Shown one piece after another: positions 12,157-24,820 of a DNA stretch of 64,000 nucleotides. Numbering within the stretch: position 1 is the first letter of the stretch; every line of letters begins with the position of its first letter. The stretch is from Exophiala sp. HKRS030 (Eukaryota; Ascomycota; Eurotiomycetes; Chaetothyriales; Herpotrichiellaceae): the NCBI GenBank assembly GCA_023897205.1, contig JAHWDD010000002.1, forward strand, positions 2,418,001 to 2,482,000. The letters run 5' to 3'. Below the pieces are notes generated by a model, which saw only the letters and a list, made by a program, of their open reading frames with translations, ran no database searches and was not told the origin of the DNA. The translations under genes and the position numbers were made by a program.

Positions 12157-14385
12157 GTCGACGATGCCTTGCAGGTGGGGAGGAGGGTGGTGTGTGTTCT
12201 CAAAGGCCGTCGTGTCTCTAGGCCAACCCTTTGACGTTTGATATCATCGATGGACTCTTGGGAGTATTAATTTGTATGGGAGAGGGTTATGGAACCGACA
12301 AGGAACGTAAATACTTGTGTGTAAGAATAAGAAAAAAGGGATAGCGCGTAAGTCTATTGAAGTAAGAACAAGGAGATATATAACAACTGAAAAGAAGAAT
12401 ATGATGTATATGGTAGGATTCTAAAGACCCGCCCGTGAGTAAGTCGACGACGCAATCGTTCTTCGGATGCAAAGCGACCGAAAAGCAAGAAGATCCAAAA
12501 GGAAACACAAAAAAGCAGATAGCACTATTCTTAACGCCGAAACAAAAGACCAAGCAAATTCAATATATGGGATCATGGAGTCTTCCGTAGCAAAGAAAAA
12601 AAAACACCTGTTTGGAAATTTCCAGCAATGGCAATGGAGTGAAGTTGTTTACTCCGTAAGGCCAGGCATAAAAACACGAGGCTGCTCCATAAAAGGGCGT
12701 AATGCCTTCGATCAGGGTCCACGGTCCATTCGTTTGTATTTTTATACGGACTCATCGTCTTATGCATCGGATCTCGGATGGTTGGCGGCTCTGCACAAGC
12801 CACAGACTTCTTCCGCCAATGTGCAAATGATCGTCTTATCCGGCAGCACAGATGCTTGCATCCGAGTACAACTCAAGTACAACTACGGAGCGAATATCTG
12901 GAGAGCCCTGAACTGATTTTCCCAGACCCTCAAATGCCCCCCCAAACAAATGAATGGATCTCTTTTACTTCTACCTAATACTTTTCGTTACTGGGTGGTA
13001 GATTCGCAATGAATGAGGCGCAGAGGATTGGGATGAGTAATCTGGATACGAAATACGACCGCCGTGTACAAGCTACTCCTTGGGTACGTTCTTATGGTAT
13101 AGGTTGGTCTCTTCATCCTTGTATTGTATACCCTGGATATATAAATAGTTACATGTAGATGTATCTGTATAGGTTGATAGGACGTCAACAACATGCATGC
13201 CAGCCATGAGACTCTGTCCCTGACTTGCAGTAATTCCAGTAGTTCTTCGAATCTCGTGGTCGAAAGAGATTGACTTCGCTAATCAAGCACGGTCGGCACA
13301 TGTTCGCCTCAGTTCGGCATGCATTGCCAGCTGTGTGTGGGAGATCAAATACGAAAATACAGAGCGTGTCATTCGTCCTGTCTCTTCATGCGCCTGCTAT
13401 TCTAGGTGCATTGATGAAGAACAGATATAGTACTGGTACAATAAGCTGTAGTGATAAAGTTCACTGCACTGTTGTCAAGCCTATACAAATCTGTCCTCAC
13501 CAGGTAGTATTACGACTCTCCTACAGACACATGTCAACCCTTTCAAAGGCCAAGTTACATGTCGTCTTTGAAGTCCCATTTTTCAGCCTTGCCCGTCGCG
13601 GGTGTGTCACCAATAATGCAGCAAGCAAGGCTGAAAGCAAATTGCATAAAATCTTTCCGTTCCGGCCGCTCGTAACCAGCGTATAAACCACCGTATTCCA
13701 TGCCCTTTTGGGGGAACCCGACGGGACTTTTTGACGATCATAAGTGTTCCCTTGTACCCGTTCAATAATAGTGATTCCGCCCAAGGTTCATACTCGTAGT
13801 CTGCAGGCCAGCTTACTTATCAGGTACAAGTGGACAAGTCATTAGTGTGCGCATGAACGCCGCCCATGGCACCCGTTCGTTACTGAACTTGTTGGCATGA
13901 TGCATGAGTCGGCGGCATCTAGGGTTCCCTTCCGGATTCCGAACTGCTGCAAATTACCACCTCAGGCCTATGTTGGACTAGATGTTGTGCGCGAGATTGG
14001 CGTTGTCTTGTCCCATATCATTGCTGGACTCACGTACTCATAAGATCAAAGTCCCTTGAAGATCTAGAAATTGCTGCTCAAGGCAGCTTTTGTCTGCTAA
14101 TACTACATAGTGTTTCGTCTGCTCATTGTCGAGGCATACCACACATCATCTCTCCTCACATGACATCTACTTGATCGTCCTCTGTTCATATCACGCCTGA
14201 GTCAACATCAACCACCTTGCTAAAACGCCCGCTGAAAAGAAGACAAATTTCTACCGCATACACTGACATGCACTGAAAAGATCGGAGAAGACATGTTCGA
14301 AGAGTCGTCCTGCATGGACGGAAAGTGGAGAGGGAGGAGTCGGGATTGATCCATTTTGATCGAGCCGAGAAGAGTTAGGTTTTGC
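12157..14385. other. Gene-poor interval upstream of ABC gene 2
   Basis: Promoter side of the minus-strand ABC gene and 3' flank of the GDS1-like gene. The longest open frames (12467-12916 and 13270-13686, +) show no domain, no biased composition and no supporting splice structure. One exact copy of the recurrent word TACTCCGTA is at 12650-12658. Nothing else identified. Confidence 0.5.
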
Positions 14386-15718
14386 TTAAAAGCCTGTAAA
14401 GAGAACGTCAAGTTCGTCGAGATCAATCTGCTCAGGACTCATCATGGCCCAGGAAGATTCACCCATGTCAATATCATCCAGTTGCAGTGCCATGTTCATC
14501 CTTCCCAAGGTGGAGGAATGATCAGTCCTTGCTTGGATCATTGGACTGCTAGAAAACAATTTCTGCTCTGGGGGATTGAGACCCGGATGCGACTGGCCGA
14601 ACAGTTCCATGCCCAGTTCACGATCACGGCTCTGGCGCTGCTCTGGAGTCTCTTCGGTCACTGCAACCATGGTCGAGTCCACCTCAACTGAGGGTTGGAC
14701 CGGAAGGTTGTGCGTACTCATTCCACGAGCTCGCACAGCGGTGGCTGTCTCAGTGAAACCTCTCTCATCAGCCTCGAGCGGTGGGCTTGGGGCGCGGTTG
14801 GGCCTGCGGCGTACTTCGGGCATCCCGTCTGGGTTCAGACTACTGCGATTGCTGTAGGGCTCACCCGGGGTAGGTGGCTGCATGGGGTCTTCTTGGTCCA
14901 GCTCTGGCGAGTAAAGTTCTACTTCTGGGCTGGGCGACAATCGTGCTCTTGACTGTTGATCCAAATCGAGCTCGTCCTCATTTTGACTGTGTTCAGAAAC
15001 ACTGGGCGTAAGGATCTTTGCTTTGACAATAGATGGTGGGAGAATATCGTCAGACGAGGTGGGTAATGGAAGGCGTGGTTGAGTGGTGAGGAAGAAGAAG
15101 ACCTTTCTTGGGTGAACGGGGATCAGCTCTTTCGCCAGAGGACACGGGGACAATGCGGTCCATGGACGTTTCAGGTATAGGCTGAGACGGGAGGATAGGA
15201 GGGCAGCTGGGTTTGCAGAACTGGGGACATAGTCAGCGTCGGGTCCATGTAGACTACCATTCGAGGCCAGGAACTTACTGTGCAATGCTTGAATTTGTAG
15301 AAGCAAGGATGGTCGCGAGATCTTTGATGAGGTGTGGACGGTTGCCGGTCTTTTCCAACTGTGTAATGACTGCAATGACAATGTCGTCGTTGATTCCCTC
15401 AAGGTCAACCTTCCGAACAGGCTGCGCACCGAGTGTAGGAGATGGTGGAGGGGTCTGCTCAGTGGGAACTCGCCGTGAGGGTAGGGCAGACTCGGGCAGA
15501 TCGAGGGCAGGAGAGCCAGTCTTGGATCGTGGCGACGAGACTGGGGAGAGAGGGCCGTCGGTGTCGTGTGAACGTTTTAATTTCTTTGTAGGAGGAGACT
15601 GAGTGGTGTCGGGAGTTGGTGTAGCCTTCAGGCTCGGGCGGTGTACACGAGACCCATTAGGCAGATGGATGCCCAGCGAGGGCAGGGAGAGAGACTTTCG
15701 GCGAGTATTGTAAGGCAT
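14386..15718 (-). CDS. GDS1: GDS1-type winged-helix nuclear protein
   Basis: Probable nuclear regulatory protein of the fungal GDS1 family, named after yeast GDS1, which is linked genetically to nuclear control of mitochondrial function. Two exons, 15718-15279 and 15220-14386, are joined over a 58-nt intron (15221-15278; GTAAGT, branch CTGAC, CAG) and give about 424 aa. The N-terminus is basic and Ser/Pro-rich, with a possible nuclear localisation patch (KKLKR). Residues about 104-200 form the winged-helix segment (INDDIVIAVITQLEK, then LSSRLSLYLKRPW and the HPRKVFFFLT strand). The C-terminal half is Ser/Pro/Glu-rich, apparently disordered and acidic. The intron falls inside the winged-helix domain, and the joined frame restores it. 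DNA-binding targets are unknown. Confidence 0.85.
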
Positions 15719-18700
15719 GACGAGATAATGTCATGTGTTGGTGGTGTAGTCGTGAAATGTCTGTCTAACGACGACGAGGACGGACAGAGAAAGAGAGAGA
15801 CACAATGTCGGAGGTAGAGTATGGCGAAATGTTCTGGTAGAGAAAAATGTATGGGACGGGGGTTGCGAACGATGATGATTCAGGCTGCGGTCAGGTTGGA
15901 CAAGGGAGTGTCGCCAGTGTGACAGCGCCAGGCGTAAAGTGATTGGAGGGCGAATGCAGCTGGAATGCGTGGCTGTAATGCAAGGTGCCGCAGAGGAGGG
16001 AAATGGAGCAATGGGGATTCTGTAAATCCTGCGACAAGGATGCAGGGAGAAGCTCGACTGGCTGTTTTCTCGCCTCCCTTGCGTTCCAAGATCTCGCTAA
16101 CCACTTGGTTGGTGAGGTTGGTCAAATAGCGGTAAGCAGCAACGACAGGATGCAGCGCGCTCTTCGTAGCGATATCGTACTGTACGGAGTACACTGAGAG
16201 CCTTTGACCAAGAGCTCGTAGAGTATAGGATGGTGATGATTTGTATGTGGCTCGGCCCAGGGTCCAGGTGTTTTGGCTGCGAAAGGTTCGGAAAAGGCAG
16301 GATTTCCGGGGAGAGACTATGGACTGGGCGCGCGAGTCAATGTACGGAACAAGGTCACAGCCGCCGTGATGGGTATGCGAGGCCTACTATACAGGACAAA
16401 GGTACTGTACAGGTGATCAAGTAGTGTACCGGGGTAGAATGCTGCAGTATCTCCCTGGGGAAAAAAGCAAGCTGAAGGAGAAGGAGGAAAATGAAGGCGA
16501 GGCAAGGGAAAATCGAACAGGTTACGTTTGGGATGATGCAGAATACTGGGCTCCTCTAGCATCTGATGGGCAGGGACCTTCTGCTACGGATATGGATAGG
16601 GTCAGCGCAAACAAAAAACCTCATGGGCGGCGACGAAGTGTTTGGATACGAGGAAAAAATGCCACCTGAAAAAAAAAAGAGGGCCGCTCAAGCAGGATCG
16701 AAGGGCTCTGAGATCCGAGAGTCGACTAGGCGGCAGACGCTAAACACGGGGTCTTGCACTAATCAGGGAGGCTAGACCGAAAGGAGGCAAATCCAACGCC
16801 CTAAACCGTCATGAGTCAGTGCCACTAAGTTGAGCAGAAGCATTATTTACGGATACAGTACAGTACGACCTGACACCATTCATGCTTCGCAAAACATTAC
16901 TCGACGTCTGGTTGGCCTGAAATGGACCTGTTACGTCTATTAAGTCTGCGACCACCGAGTAGCTTGTCTCCAGGTATCATCGCTGGGCCATCTTTAGAGC
17001 CTATACACCTCCTACTGTACACAGCCCACACCAGAAAACTGTAGGCACCAGAGACGCCGGATTCGAGCGGCAGGCAACAATGTGGTGGTGCGGTGGGATA
17101 CAAAAAATGAGATAGGTGATATTACGAGCGCTTCCACATCCAGTGGTACCCTGATAGTATCAGTCCAATCACAGCCTGTTCATAGTGACCGGAATGCGGT
17201 CACCCAATGGACGCTGATCTTTGTAGCTGGACACTGACAGAATTGCAAAGTACGGATAGACGCCTCTTCATGCACGGAGCACCAAGGGTTGCAAGCGAGC
17301 CACGTTGGACACAGATAAAGCAGACAAGCATCTCTTCGCAACCAAGTCAAGATACGGCTATAGTAGGAACATTTAGTATAGGATAGAGAGGAGAGCCGAG
17401 TATTTGGTGCTGCACCTTAAGCGCATGCTGACACTGTGAGGCACCTCAGCAGAGTATGGAATGATTGTGGTGTGCTTTGTTGTAACATGGGCCATTCAGA
17501 AATGGCATGCTTGGGTCAAGGTTTAGCTGCAGCTGCAGCCTCCAGGGGGTGGCCGTTTAGGCTCTGTTAGGGGCCTCCAAGAAACTCTCGGGGCTCGGTA
17601 GGCGCTGGAGAGGCTTCCTAGAGGGGATCACTAAGGCCTCGCTAGGCTCCTCAATGACACCAAGCCCTTGTGTTCGCCTGCCCCTCCAAACCAATCGCTC
17701 GCCTCCCAGCTTGATCCACCGTAATCCACACATCCAAATTTTTTTTTCTCGAAAATCTCTTCTTTTGCTCACGCACGATTATTCCGCAAATGCTCAATGG
17801 AGAGATGCAGCCAGCCCACTACACGTAATTGCAACGACCCCATCATGCATCTGCCGTCAAAACGATTTCCAGCCAGACTTCACGCATCTCCAGCCGTCGC
17901 AATCAGTCGTTGCTTAGGACGACCACCCCATGCTGATTTTATCCTGCTGAAGGCTGTGTAACCGGTCGGCTTTTGACAGGCAGCCACATCGGTCTGGCCT
18001 GGTCAACCTGGGCCGTCAAAGCAGACAACAACTACAGCGGTGACAGCGGCAAGGGTCCTACCGATACGGAGTACATTCTCTGTCACGTCTGGATCTCAAG
18101 GATCTTTCTCTTGTCGTCTCGCACCGGTTGGACTTCGACGACTTGACTCGTCCGTATCGCTCTCAGCTTCTTCCCAAATCATCACAAATGGTAATAATGG
18201 CTGACGTTGAATTCGGAGCCCAAGACCTGTCAAACGCGACAAGTGGAAAAGAAGGTTGGCCTTTCGCATCATCGAGTCCACTTACCGATCTCCCGTTGCA
18301 TGCGCCAAAGGACACCCCCCCTGGTCGAAGGAGAGGTTCTTCACGTGATTGTACACTCTGTAGGGTCGTCCTGCGAATACCTGTGGCACTCGTCGCCTCT
18401 ATCACAGCAACGTCTGAAACGAAGTGAGCGCTTGGGGCAGCCACCTCCAGATTATTGAAGACCGTGCACAAGATATAGGCAATCAAGGGCGGCTCGAAGC
18501 GACGAACCCCTCGATTGCTCTACAAATACATACTTTGGATGATTAACGCCTCAGATGCAGATTATTATTGATCAAAGCTTCAGTTCAGATTTCTCAAAAC
18601 ATGCCGCTGTCCCCGAAGCGGCTGTCAAAACATGCATTCGCCTGACAGACGTCGCTTACACCCACCATGGATCCGAAGATCCATGCAACTTCAGGTTCCT

Positions 18701-20600
18701 CTATCCGAAACCACTCGTCTCTTCATTTTACCAAGTCCTTATCATCAATAATGAATCGGCGATGGAGTCTCTTGGAGAGTTGTCTAAACCCCCTAGGATA
18801 GCAGCACCAACTGCTCACCTAAGTCGCATATTTGTTTGCGTGTCCCGATTCGGCCACAAGTCCTGCATCTACTGTATTCCCCCGCAGTCAATGGGAGGCT
18901 GCCGGCTCTGGACTGTCTCAACGCTTATCGTGCACACGGATTTGCGAACCGCTTTTAACTGCCAATAGTTTAGGTTTGTTCAGGGATGGCACAGACACCT
19001 CACCCAACCCGCAGCACCACTTGGATGGATTATTTCGCAAGAGAGTTTGTCTCTGCCGTGCACGAATACCAATCATGAATGCTTCAACGCTTCAGTTTGG
19101 TGTTTTGAAGGCGTATCCTTGTTCGCGGAAACGAATCGATTACCACCATGAACGATTACCATCTTCTGATCTGATATGCCGCCAGGGATAACCGACGGGC
19201 GGGGATACCATTTTCACGGGTTATCGGAGTCTTTTTCAGGACTCCTATTATTTGACCGACTCCTTACTATTCTATATATTCCATCATTACTGCAGGCGAA
19301 CCCTAATTAGGGTGATGGTGGTGTTCACCCCATGATGTAACTCTTCAGAACAAACTCGCAGGATGCGGAGAACGCGCCCCCTCCAGCCAGCCCCCAGTTG
19401 TACAAGCAGAGTGACAACAACTTCTCTCTACTCGTACTTTACGAGGAGTTGATCTTTGACTATCTTCGACTGAACTCAAAACAACTTTGGATCGTGTGTG
19501 TGTCGCATGTGGCTCGTGGCCGTTTCCATCCTACCGAAGGGGTGCACTGTACCTTACACGAGTACTCGTACTCGGTTACTCTGAACGGCGGTCCCTTGGA
19601 CCTGAAGATCCTTTCGGTTATCGCAGACTTTACATCACAAACCCCCTTGCGAAGCACAAGTACTCGTGCGAGTATCTGGGCGCGATCGTTCCATCTCATC
19701 TTTCTCTCTTGCATCACCAATTACGTCGTCAAAGCTGTCAGATTCCACTTGTGGCTACAATAGGACAAACGTCACAGAAAACCGTTGAGATCGACACATG
19801 GTTCTCCTTTGATCGGACGAAAATGCCTTACGAGTGAAAGTTGATGCTCGGACTCGGACTCGACGTTCGAACCCGTCTGCATTCTTTTTCTCGTTCTGCC
19901 GTCATTGTACAAGTATCAGTGCGGACTTTGGAGTTTCAACGATTCTTTCCCTGACGCTGATCCATTGGCACAGACGCCTAGCAAAACAACTAGTGCTCTC
20001 TCCCCTTGCTGCTATCCGCAACGATCTCTTTCTGCTCGTAGAGTGTTGAGCACTTTCCATTTCCGTCCAGTTACCCTTTAGTCTAGAGTGCTTGGTACCC
20101 CCGTAACCTTGTCGTCGATCGTCCCGAATGTGTCGACGAGGGCGAGTTCCATTGTTGCCAATTCCCATTTCCAGGCATTGTACCGTGTTAGTGCGAAAGG
20201 TTATCATCTGGCGGTTTGAAGGCGACGCGGAACCGAGTCTACCTGTACATAGTCATAACCCTCCCGCAAGGATATGGGGCCTCCCCCACTGCATCTCGCC
20301 CACTGGCATCCCCCCCGTCTCGTATATCGACATTGGCGTAGATGAACCCTACCGACTCGTGCTTTATCACGCAGGGGGCACGAGCTCGTACCGTATTCTA
20401 TACAAACATACACAGCTTTTTGTCCCCCTGGAAGATCCTAAACGGGCGAGACACCAAGCCTGATTACTTCCTTGGACCCCAAAAGGGCCATCTGTAGCAT
20501 ACTCTCCTGACACGACAACGAGTACACAAGGTCAGGTACCTAGGTATATGTTTTGTGTATACCGTGTATATACGTCTACACACATGTACATTACACAACT
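15719..20600. other. Gene-poor 4.9-kb interval
   Basis: The largest gene-free stretch in the window. Every open frame is short, and none has a recognisable domain or a convincing splice partner. It holds two exact copies of TACGGAGTA (16183-16191, 18065-18073) and several A/T-rich and CTCGTAC-rich patches. I found no tRNA A/B-box pair, LTR or terminal inverted repeat by eye. Decayed repeats or non-coding transcripts cannot be excluded. Confidence 0.45.
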
Positions 20601-22052
20601 TCACCAAATCTTCCACCAAGCGGACTTGCTCTTTCCCATCACACCTTCAGCGTCCACTCTCGGAGTGGTCGCATTCATCATCGCACTCACCACCTCCTTG
20701 TCCGTCGACTTTTGTCTCGGGTTCGGCCTGAGGACATACTCATACGTCGTACCGAGATGATACCTCCTCTTACTCTCGACGATCAACCCGCTGTCCCGGA
20801 TGACCTGGTCAATGTCCTTGTTGTTCCAACACCCGTAGCGGTGAGCGTGGAGTTTGGCGTTATTGTCCAAGAAACGATTGACGAAGCCGTAGTACGACCG
20901 GCCGTGTTCGAGCAAGAGAATCTTTCCTCCTCTGTCCGACAAGGTTTCCGCAGGTTCTTTCCCTTTCTCCTTCTCCGTCTCCTGATCGGCCCCGTGATCC
21001 CTTTTCTGCCATTGACCCTCTTGTCGTTCCTCCTCCTCCTCCATCATCGCTTTGACGTCCACCCCCGTGCTCCGCTCCCCGGGCTGTCTGACCAACTCGC
21101 CCAACCTTTTCAAGAAAGCCACCGGGTTCGCCATGCTGCAAACCCCCATGGTCTGAACGATCGTGTCGAACCCACCCTCGGGCCTGGCGATCAGTCTCCT
21201 CTCGGCCGCGTCGCCCACCACGAACCTGACGTCCCCTCGGAACTTGGCAATGTTCTCCGTGTGTTCCTGCATGCTGTCAAACTTTTTCCGGGCCTGGTAG
21301 ACCATGATCTCGCTCAGGTCGTTGAACACGAGACTCTTGACGCGCCTGGTCCGCGGCGTCCTGATCGGGTCGAGGTTGTAGTACTCCAGGTTCCGACCGG
21401 TGCCCGCGCTGACCTCCAGCACGTTCCCGACGGCCTGTCGGCACAGGTTCCTGCGCCGCCTCCCCAAGAGCATGAAGCGTTCGGAAAAGTCGACCTCGTC
21501 GTCAAAGTTGCGGGAGAGGTCCATCCAGCGGGACGAAACGTCGGCGTTTTGGGCCAGGTCCAGCATCTCGGATTCCGCCACCGCCCGTCGATAGGACGTG
21601 TACATGTACATCAGGTACGTGGAGAGCACGAACCCGACACCGCATACCGGGTAAAAGTACACGTTGAACGACCGGCCGGTGCGGCGGGACGCGAGGCGGG
21701 TGCGAGAGGACGGAGGAGGAGGAGGAGGAGAGGGAGGGATGTTGTTGTTGTTGTTGACATTGTGTGAGCGAGTTGGTCGGGTATTGTCGGTGGCAGTACG
21801 TGGAGGAGGAGGAGGAGGAGGAGCACGAGGGAGTGTCGTCGATGATGCGTATCTTCTTGTAGTGTACCCATTTCTATAGCCGTACGTCGTCGCAGTCGAC
21901 GTCGAGCGAGTGTAGTAAGATCCCGATAGTGTGGGTATCTCAGAAACCTTCTGACGTGATTTTAAAACTGCTCGCTTCGACAGTAACGATAATGCGAGGT
22001 GCGGAATTCTCGATCTCCCCAAGGAAGACGCAGTCAGCGCGAGCTCCGACAT
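20601..22052 (-). CDS. OMS1: OMS1-like mitochondrial inner-membrane methyltransferase
   Basis: Single-exon gene, 483 aa. It resembles the fungal OMS1 family, S-adenosylmethionine-dependent methyltransferases anchored in the mitochondrial inner membrane and linked in yeast to respiratory-chain function. The N-terminus is rich in Arg and Ser and lacks acidic residues, like a mitochondrial presequence. It is followed by Pro and Asn runs (residues about 78-114), one membrane segment at about 131-152, and the SAM-binding glycine motif VLEVSAGTGRN at 211-221. Later fold elements (FNDLSEIMV, FDTIVQTMGVCS, ILLLEHGRS) are in order. An inserted Glu/Lys/Gln-rich stretch of about 50 residues sits just before ILLLEHG and is probably a surface loop. 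A 404-codon open frame on the opposite strand is a shadow of this gene's GC-rich codons. Confidence 0.88.
   Translation of the reverse strand: MSELALTASSLGRSRIPHLALSLLSKRAVLKSRQKVSEIPTLSGSYYTRSTSTATTYGYRNGYTTRRYASSTTLPRAPPPPPPPRTATDNTRPTRSHNVNNNNNIPPSPPPPPPSSRTRLASRRTGRSFNVYFYPVCGVGFVLSTYLMYMYTSYRRAVAESEMLDLAQNADVSSRWMDLSRNFDDEVDFSERFMLLGRRRRNLCRQAVGNVLEVSAGTGRNLEYYNLDPIRTPRTRRVKSLVFNDLSEIMVYQARKKFDSMQEHTENIAKFRGDVRFVVGDAAERRLIARPEGGFDTIVQTMGVCSMANPVAFLKRLGELVRQPGERSTGVDVKAMMEEEEERQEGQWQKRDHGADQETEKEKGKEPAETLSDRGGKILLLEHGRSYYGFVNRFLDNNAKLHAHRYGCWNNKDIDQVIRDSGLIVESKRRYHLGTTYEYVLRPNPRQKSTDKEVVSAMMNATTPRVDAEGVMGKSKSAWWKIW
21712..21822. repeat. Triplet repeats coding Pro and Asn runs in the OMS1-like gene
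   Basis: Three in-frame trinucleotide tracts on the + strand: (GGA)n at 21712-21731, (GTT)5 at 21741-21756 and (GGA)n at 21802-21822. Read on the minus strand they encode poly-Pro, poly-Asn and poly-Pro in the linker before the membrane segment. Being multiples of three, length changes would not break the frame. Confidence 0.9.
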
Positions 22053-22600
22053 TGCTGTGGTCGTAGCAATAGCGATACGTGGGAGGCTACTTTATGACAT
22101 CTTCTTGGGAGATTGAGGTTGGTGAGAGAAGCTCGAACGAGAGGAACGTGTCTGGGCAGTCCAATCTACAATGAAGCTGTGTATCCGGTGGTTCTGAGAA
22201 TGATAATTTATTTATTTTCTGGCAGCTCGGAATTGCATGCGGAGGTGAGTCAGTATTACTAGCTGTAACCGCCGCTTTTAAGCACTTTGCGGGCTCTGCC
22301 GAGAACGACAAGGCTCGCTCCCCCTATAGAATAACACAAGGGATTCCGTACAAACAAATTATATGATTTCATCTTGTCTCTCTACCCACGTAGTTATATG
22401 GCTGTGTAGGAACGAATGACTGTCACGGTACTGAAGGACAATAGCATATATATAGATATAGATTCCATCGTAGACCTTGTTTGGGTTTTCAATTTTCCTC
22501 CCTCTTCGTTACCATGTTTCTGCTCCTCAACTTCACCAACCCCTACCGTCTCCGTTTCATTCTATCCCCCATGACCAAGACAGACGATTGTTTTTTGCAG
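22053..22600. other. Promoter interval of the OMS1-like gene
   Basis: Lies between the stop of the sugar transporter and the start of the OMS1-like gene, both on the minus strand. It contains an A/T-rich ATATATATAGATATAG stretch near 22445-22460, at the transporter 3' side. No gene seen. Confidence 0.5.
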
Positions 22601-24820
22601 TCATGCCTCCTCAGTTCCGGTGTGTTGGACACTGTGAGAAGTCCTTCTATGAGGATCACGCTCACGCTTCTCTTGCTCATTGAAATCCGCAACGATACCA
22701 GCGTCGAAGTGGTACAACGGTTTGAGCTCGGCATTCTTGTTGAAGAATATGTATCGTTTGATGAACCAAGGCAGCCAGGTACCAACATTGTACTTGATGA
22801 ACCTGCGAGTTGGTACGGCGAAGATGTAATCGAGCTCCTCGAGGGATCGTTGCTAAACAAGAAAAAGAAGGTTAGTGATCAGTGCATGACAACCGGGAGA
22901 CCCCCTATAAATACTTACCTTGGTCTCTGGAACCCACAAGAAGATCATAAGGAGCGCAACCATATTCAAACCCGCGAAGAAACCGAAAGCACCGGTTGGC
23001 GTAAATGCTTCGAGGATCTTGGGGAATGTCAAGCTCAGTACTGCAGCCCAGAAAAGACATGTTGCAACAGCCCAACCCATGCCTGTTGGACAGTCAGCGA
23101 TTGTATTAACCTAAGACCGGCTCATGAGAGACCAGAAACAACTCGGGAACATGTAGCAACAGAGTGGATATCACATATCACGTGATGCAGTCAACTTACC
23201 AACTTCACGGTGTGAGAGAGGGAAAACCTCTGCAGAGTAGGTGAAAGGCACTGGACCTTCTCCAGGCGAATAGAACGCCGCATAGAGATAGATGAACAGG
23301 GCTATGACTCCCATTCGTGCGCTCTGATTGCTTTCTGGAATGTAAAAGGCAAACCCGGCGGCCAGCAGCGTCCAGGCCATCTGAGGGAACGTGAAAAGGA
23401 GCAGAGATCTTCTTCCAAACGTGTCTATAGTGACGAAGGCCGGAATTGCGAAAAGAAAATTGATGCCACCGAAGCCAAAGGAGCCGAGTAGAGCCTCGAT
23501 ATCAGATGCTCCAGAACTGCGGAAAATCGTAGACGAATAGAAGGCCATGATGTTAATACCGCACATCTGCTGGGCGATCATGACCACGAACGAGGCCAGC
23601 GTTGCACGCTGCAGTCGAGGGATGGTGAAGAGTTGGAAAAAGCGAGAGACGTAGGTCGAGTCGCCTACTATTTCGTGTTCGATCTCGATCTGCGTGGAGA
23701 TGTAGTATAGATCCCTGGCGGCAAGAAGGGGATGTCTTCGAAGCTTGCGCAGTGATTGGTACGCTTTCTTGTGCTTGTTGTGCTTGATATACCATCGAGG
23801 GCTCTCCGGACAAAGATAGACCAAGGCCGCCAACGGAATCGCCGGGATGAAGGCGGACCCGATCTGAAGGCGCCATCCAATACTCCCAGCGTAGTATACG
23901 GCCAAGTTGAACGCCGTACCCATGAAAATACCAAAAGCCGTCCAAAATTGCCAGGTCATGACCAGTGCACCACGAATGGGAGCGGGGGAGTTTTCCGCGG
24001 CGAAGATCGGCGTGGTCGCCCCTTTCAAACCCATGCCGATACCCATGATTATACGGCTCGCAAACAACTGTTCCCAGGTTTTGCTGAATGCACCACCGAG
24101 AGGGGTCGCTATGAGAATCATTGCAGAGGCGAAGATGGTTCCACGTCGGCCGAGGTAGAAGTTGCAGGGGTCCGACAGCCAACACCCGAGAAAGGCACTG
24201 CCGATATAGGGAGCAGCGTTGACAAGACCAATAATCCAAAAGTCGCGTTCATAACCAGGCTCGCCTTTGGGTGTGTCCAGGCCAAAGACCTCAGGGAAGG
24301 AAAGGTTGGCACCGTTGGATCCTGTTTGATCCCATCCCTGGACAGCGGCACCAATCGAGCAGACGGCGACAGTAATGTAGAGTTGCTTTGGGTGGCGCCA
24401 TTTCTTGGTGACTTCGACATGTAGAGCATCTCGCTCTTCATCGTCGAGGTCGGTCACGTTTTCGTAATTGCTGGGGTTCTGGGCAACGAGAGCGCCTTTC
24501 TTGATCAGCTCGACCTCATCGGTCATGCCGGTACGAGCAGCAAACTCTTCGACCTTTTGTGTCGCTCGTTAGAAGGCGGTGCATGCACATTGTCCACAGG
24601 CCAAGGCAAACTTACATCTTTCATGAGTTGTTCTCGAGGAATATCTGCAAGAGGGTTCGATACCCTTCAAGCTTAGCCAAGGACGGAGAGTCAAAAGCGC
24701 CTCAAGAGCTTACTTTGCATCCAAGTTCCTATCCCTATTCAGGTCGGCCACAGTGGAACGTCGACGAGCACCTCCTGCGCCCTCGAAGTTTTGATATTGG
24801 ATATCTTTGCTGTCTGCCAT
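22601..24820 (-). CDS. MFS sugar/polyol:H+ symporter, five exons
   Basis: Plasma-membrane transporter of the sugar porter family, about 641 aa with 12 membrane segments. Exons are 24820-24714, 24664-24616, 24553-23200, 23082-22919 and 22852-22601. The introns are 24665-24713, 24554-24615, 23083-23199 and 22853-22918; the first two flank a 49-nt exon coding [16 protein letters not shown]. Family marks include [15 protein letters not shown] in the first loop, the PESPRWY motif before the central loop, [10 protein letters not shown] in the second half, and PETK after the last segment followed by [14 protein letters not shown]. The soluble N-terminus (about 100 residues) and C-tail make it longer than a typical 530-aa hexose carrier. 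This resembles a subfamily annotated in fungi as monosaccharide or myo-inositol carriers. Substrate is not certain. Confidence 0.9.

Noticed and set aside
19301..19312. CCCTAATTAGGG, head-to-head telomere-like hexamers
   Set aside because: A single 12-bp palindrome with no further TTAGGG units; too short to claim an interstitial telomere or fusion point.
19866..19880. GTTCGAACC, a second B-box-like word
   Set aside because: Flanks do not form a 5-bp T stem and no A box is present.
20553..21767. 404-codon + strand open frame
   Set aside because: Exact antisense of the OMS1-like coding sequence; a consequence of GC-biased codons.
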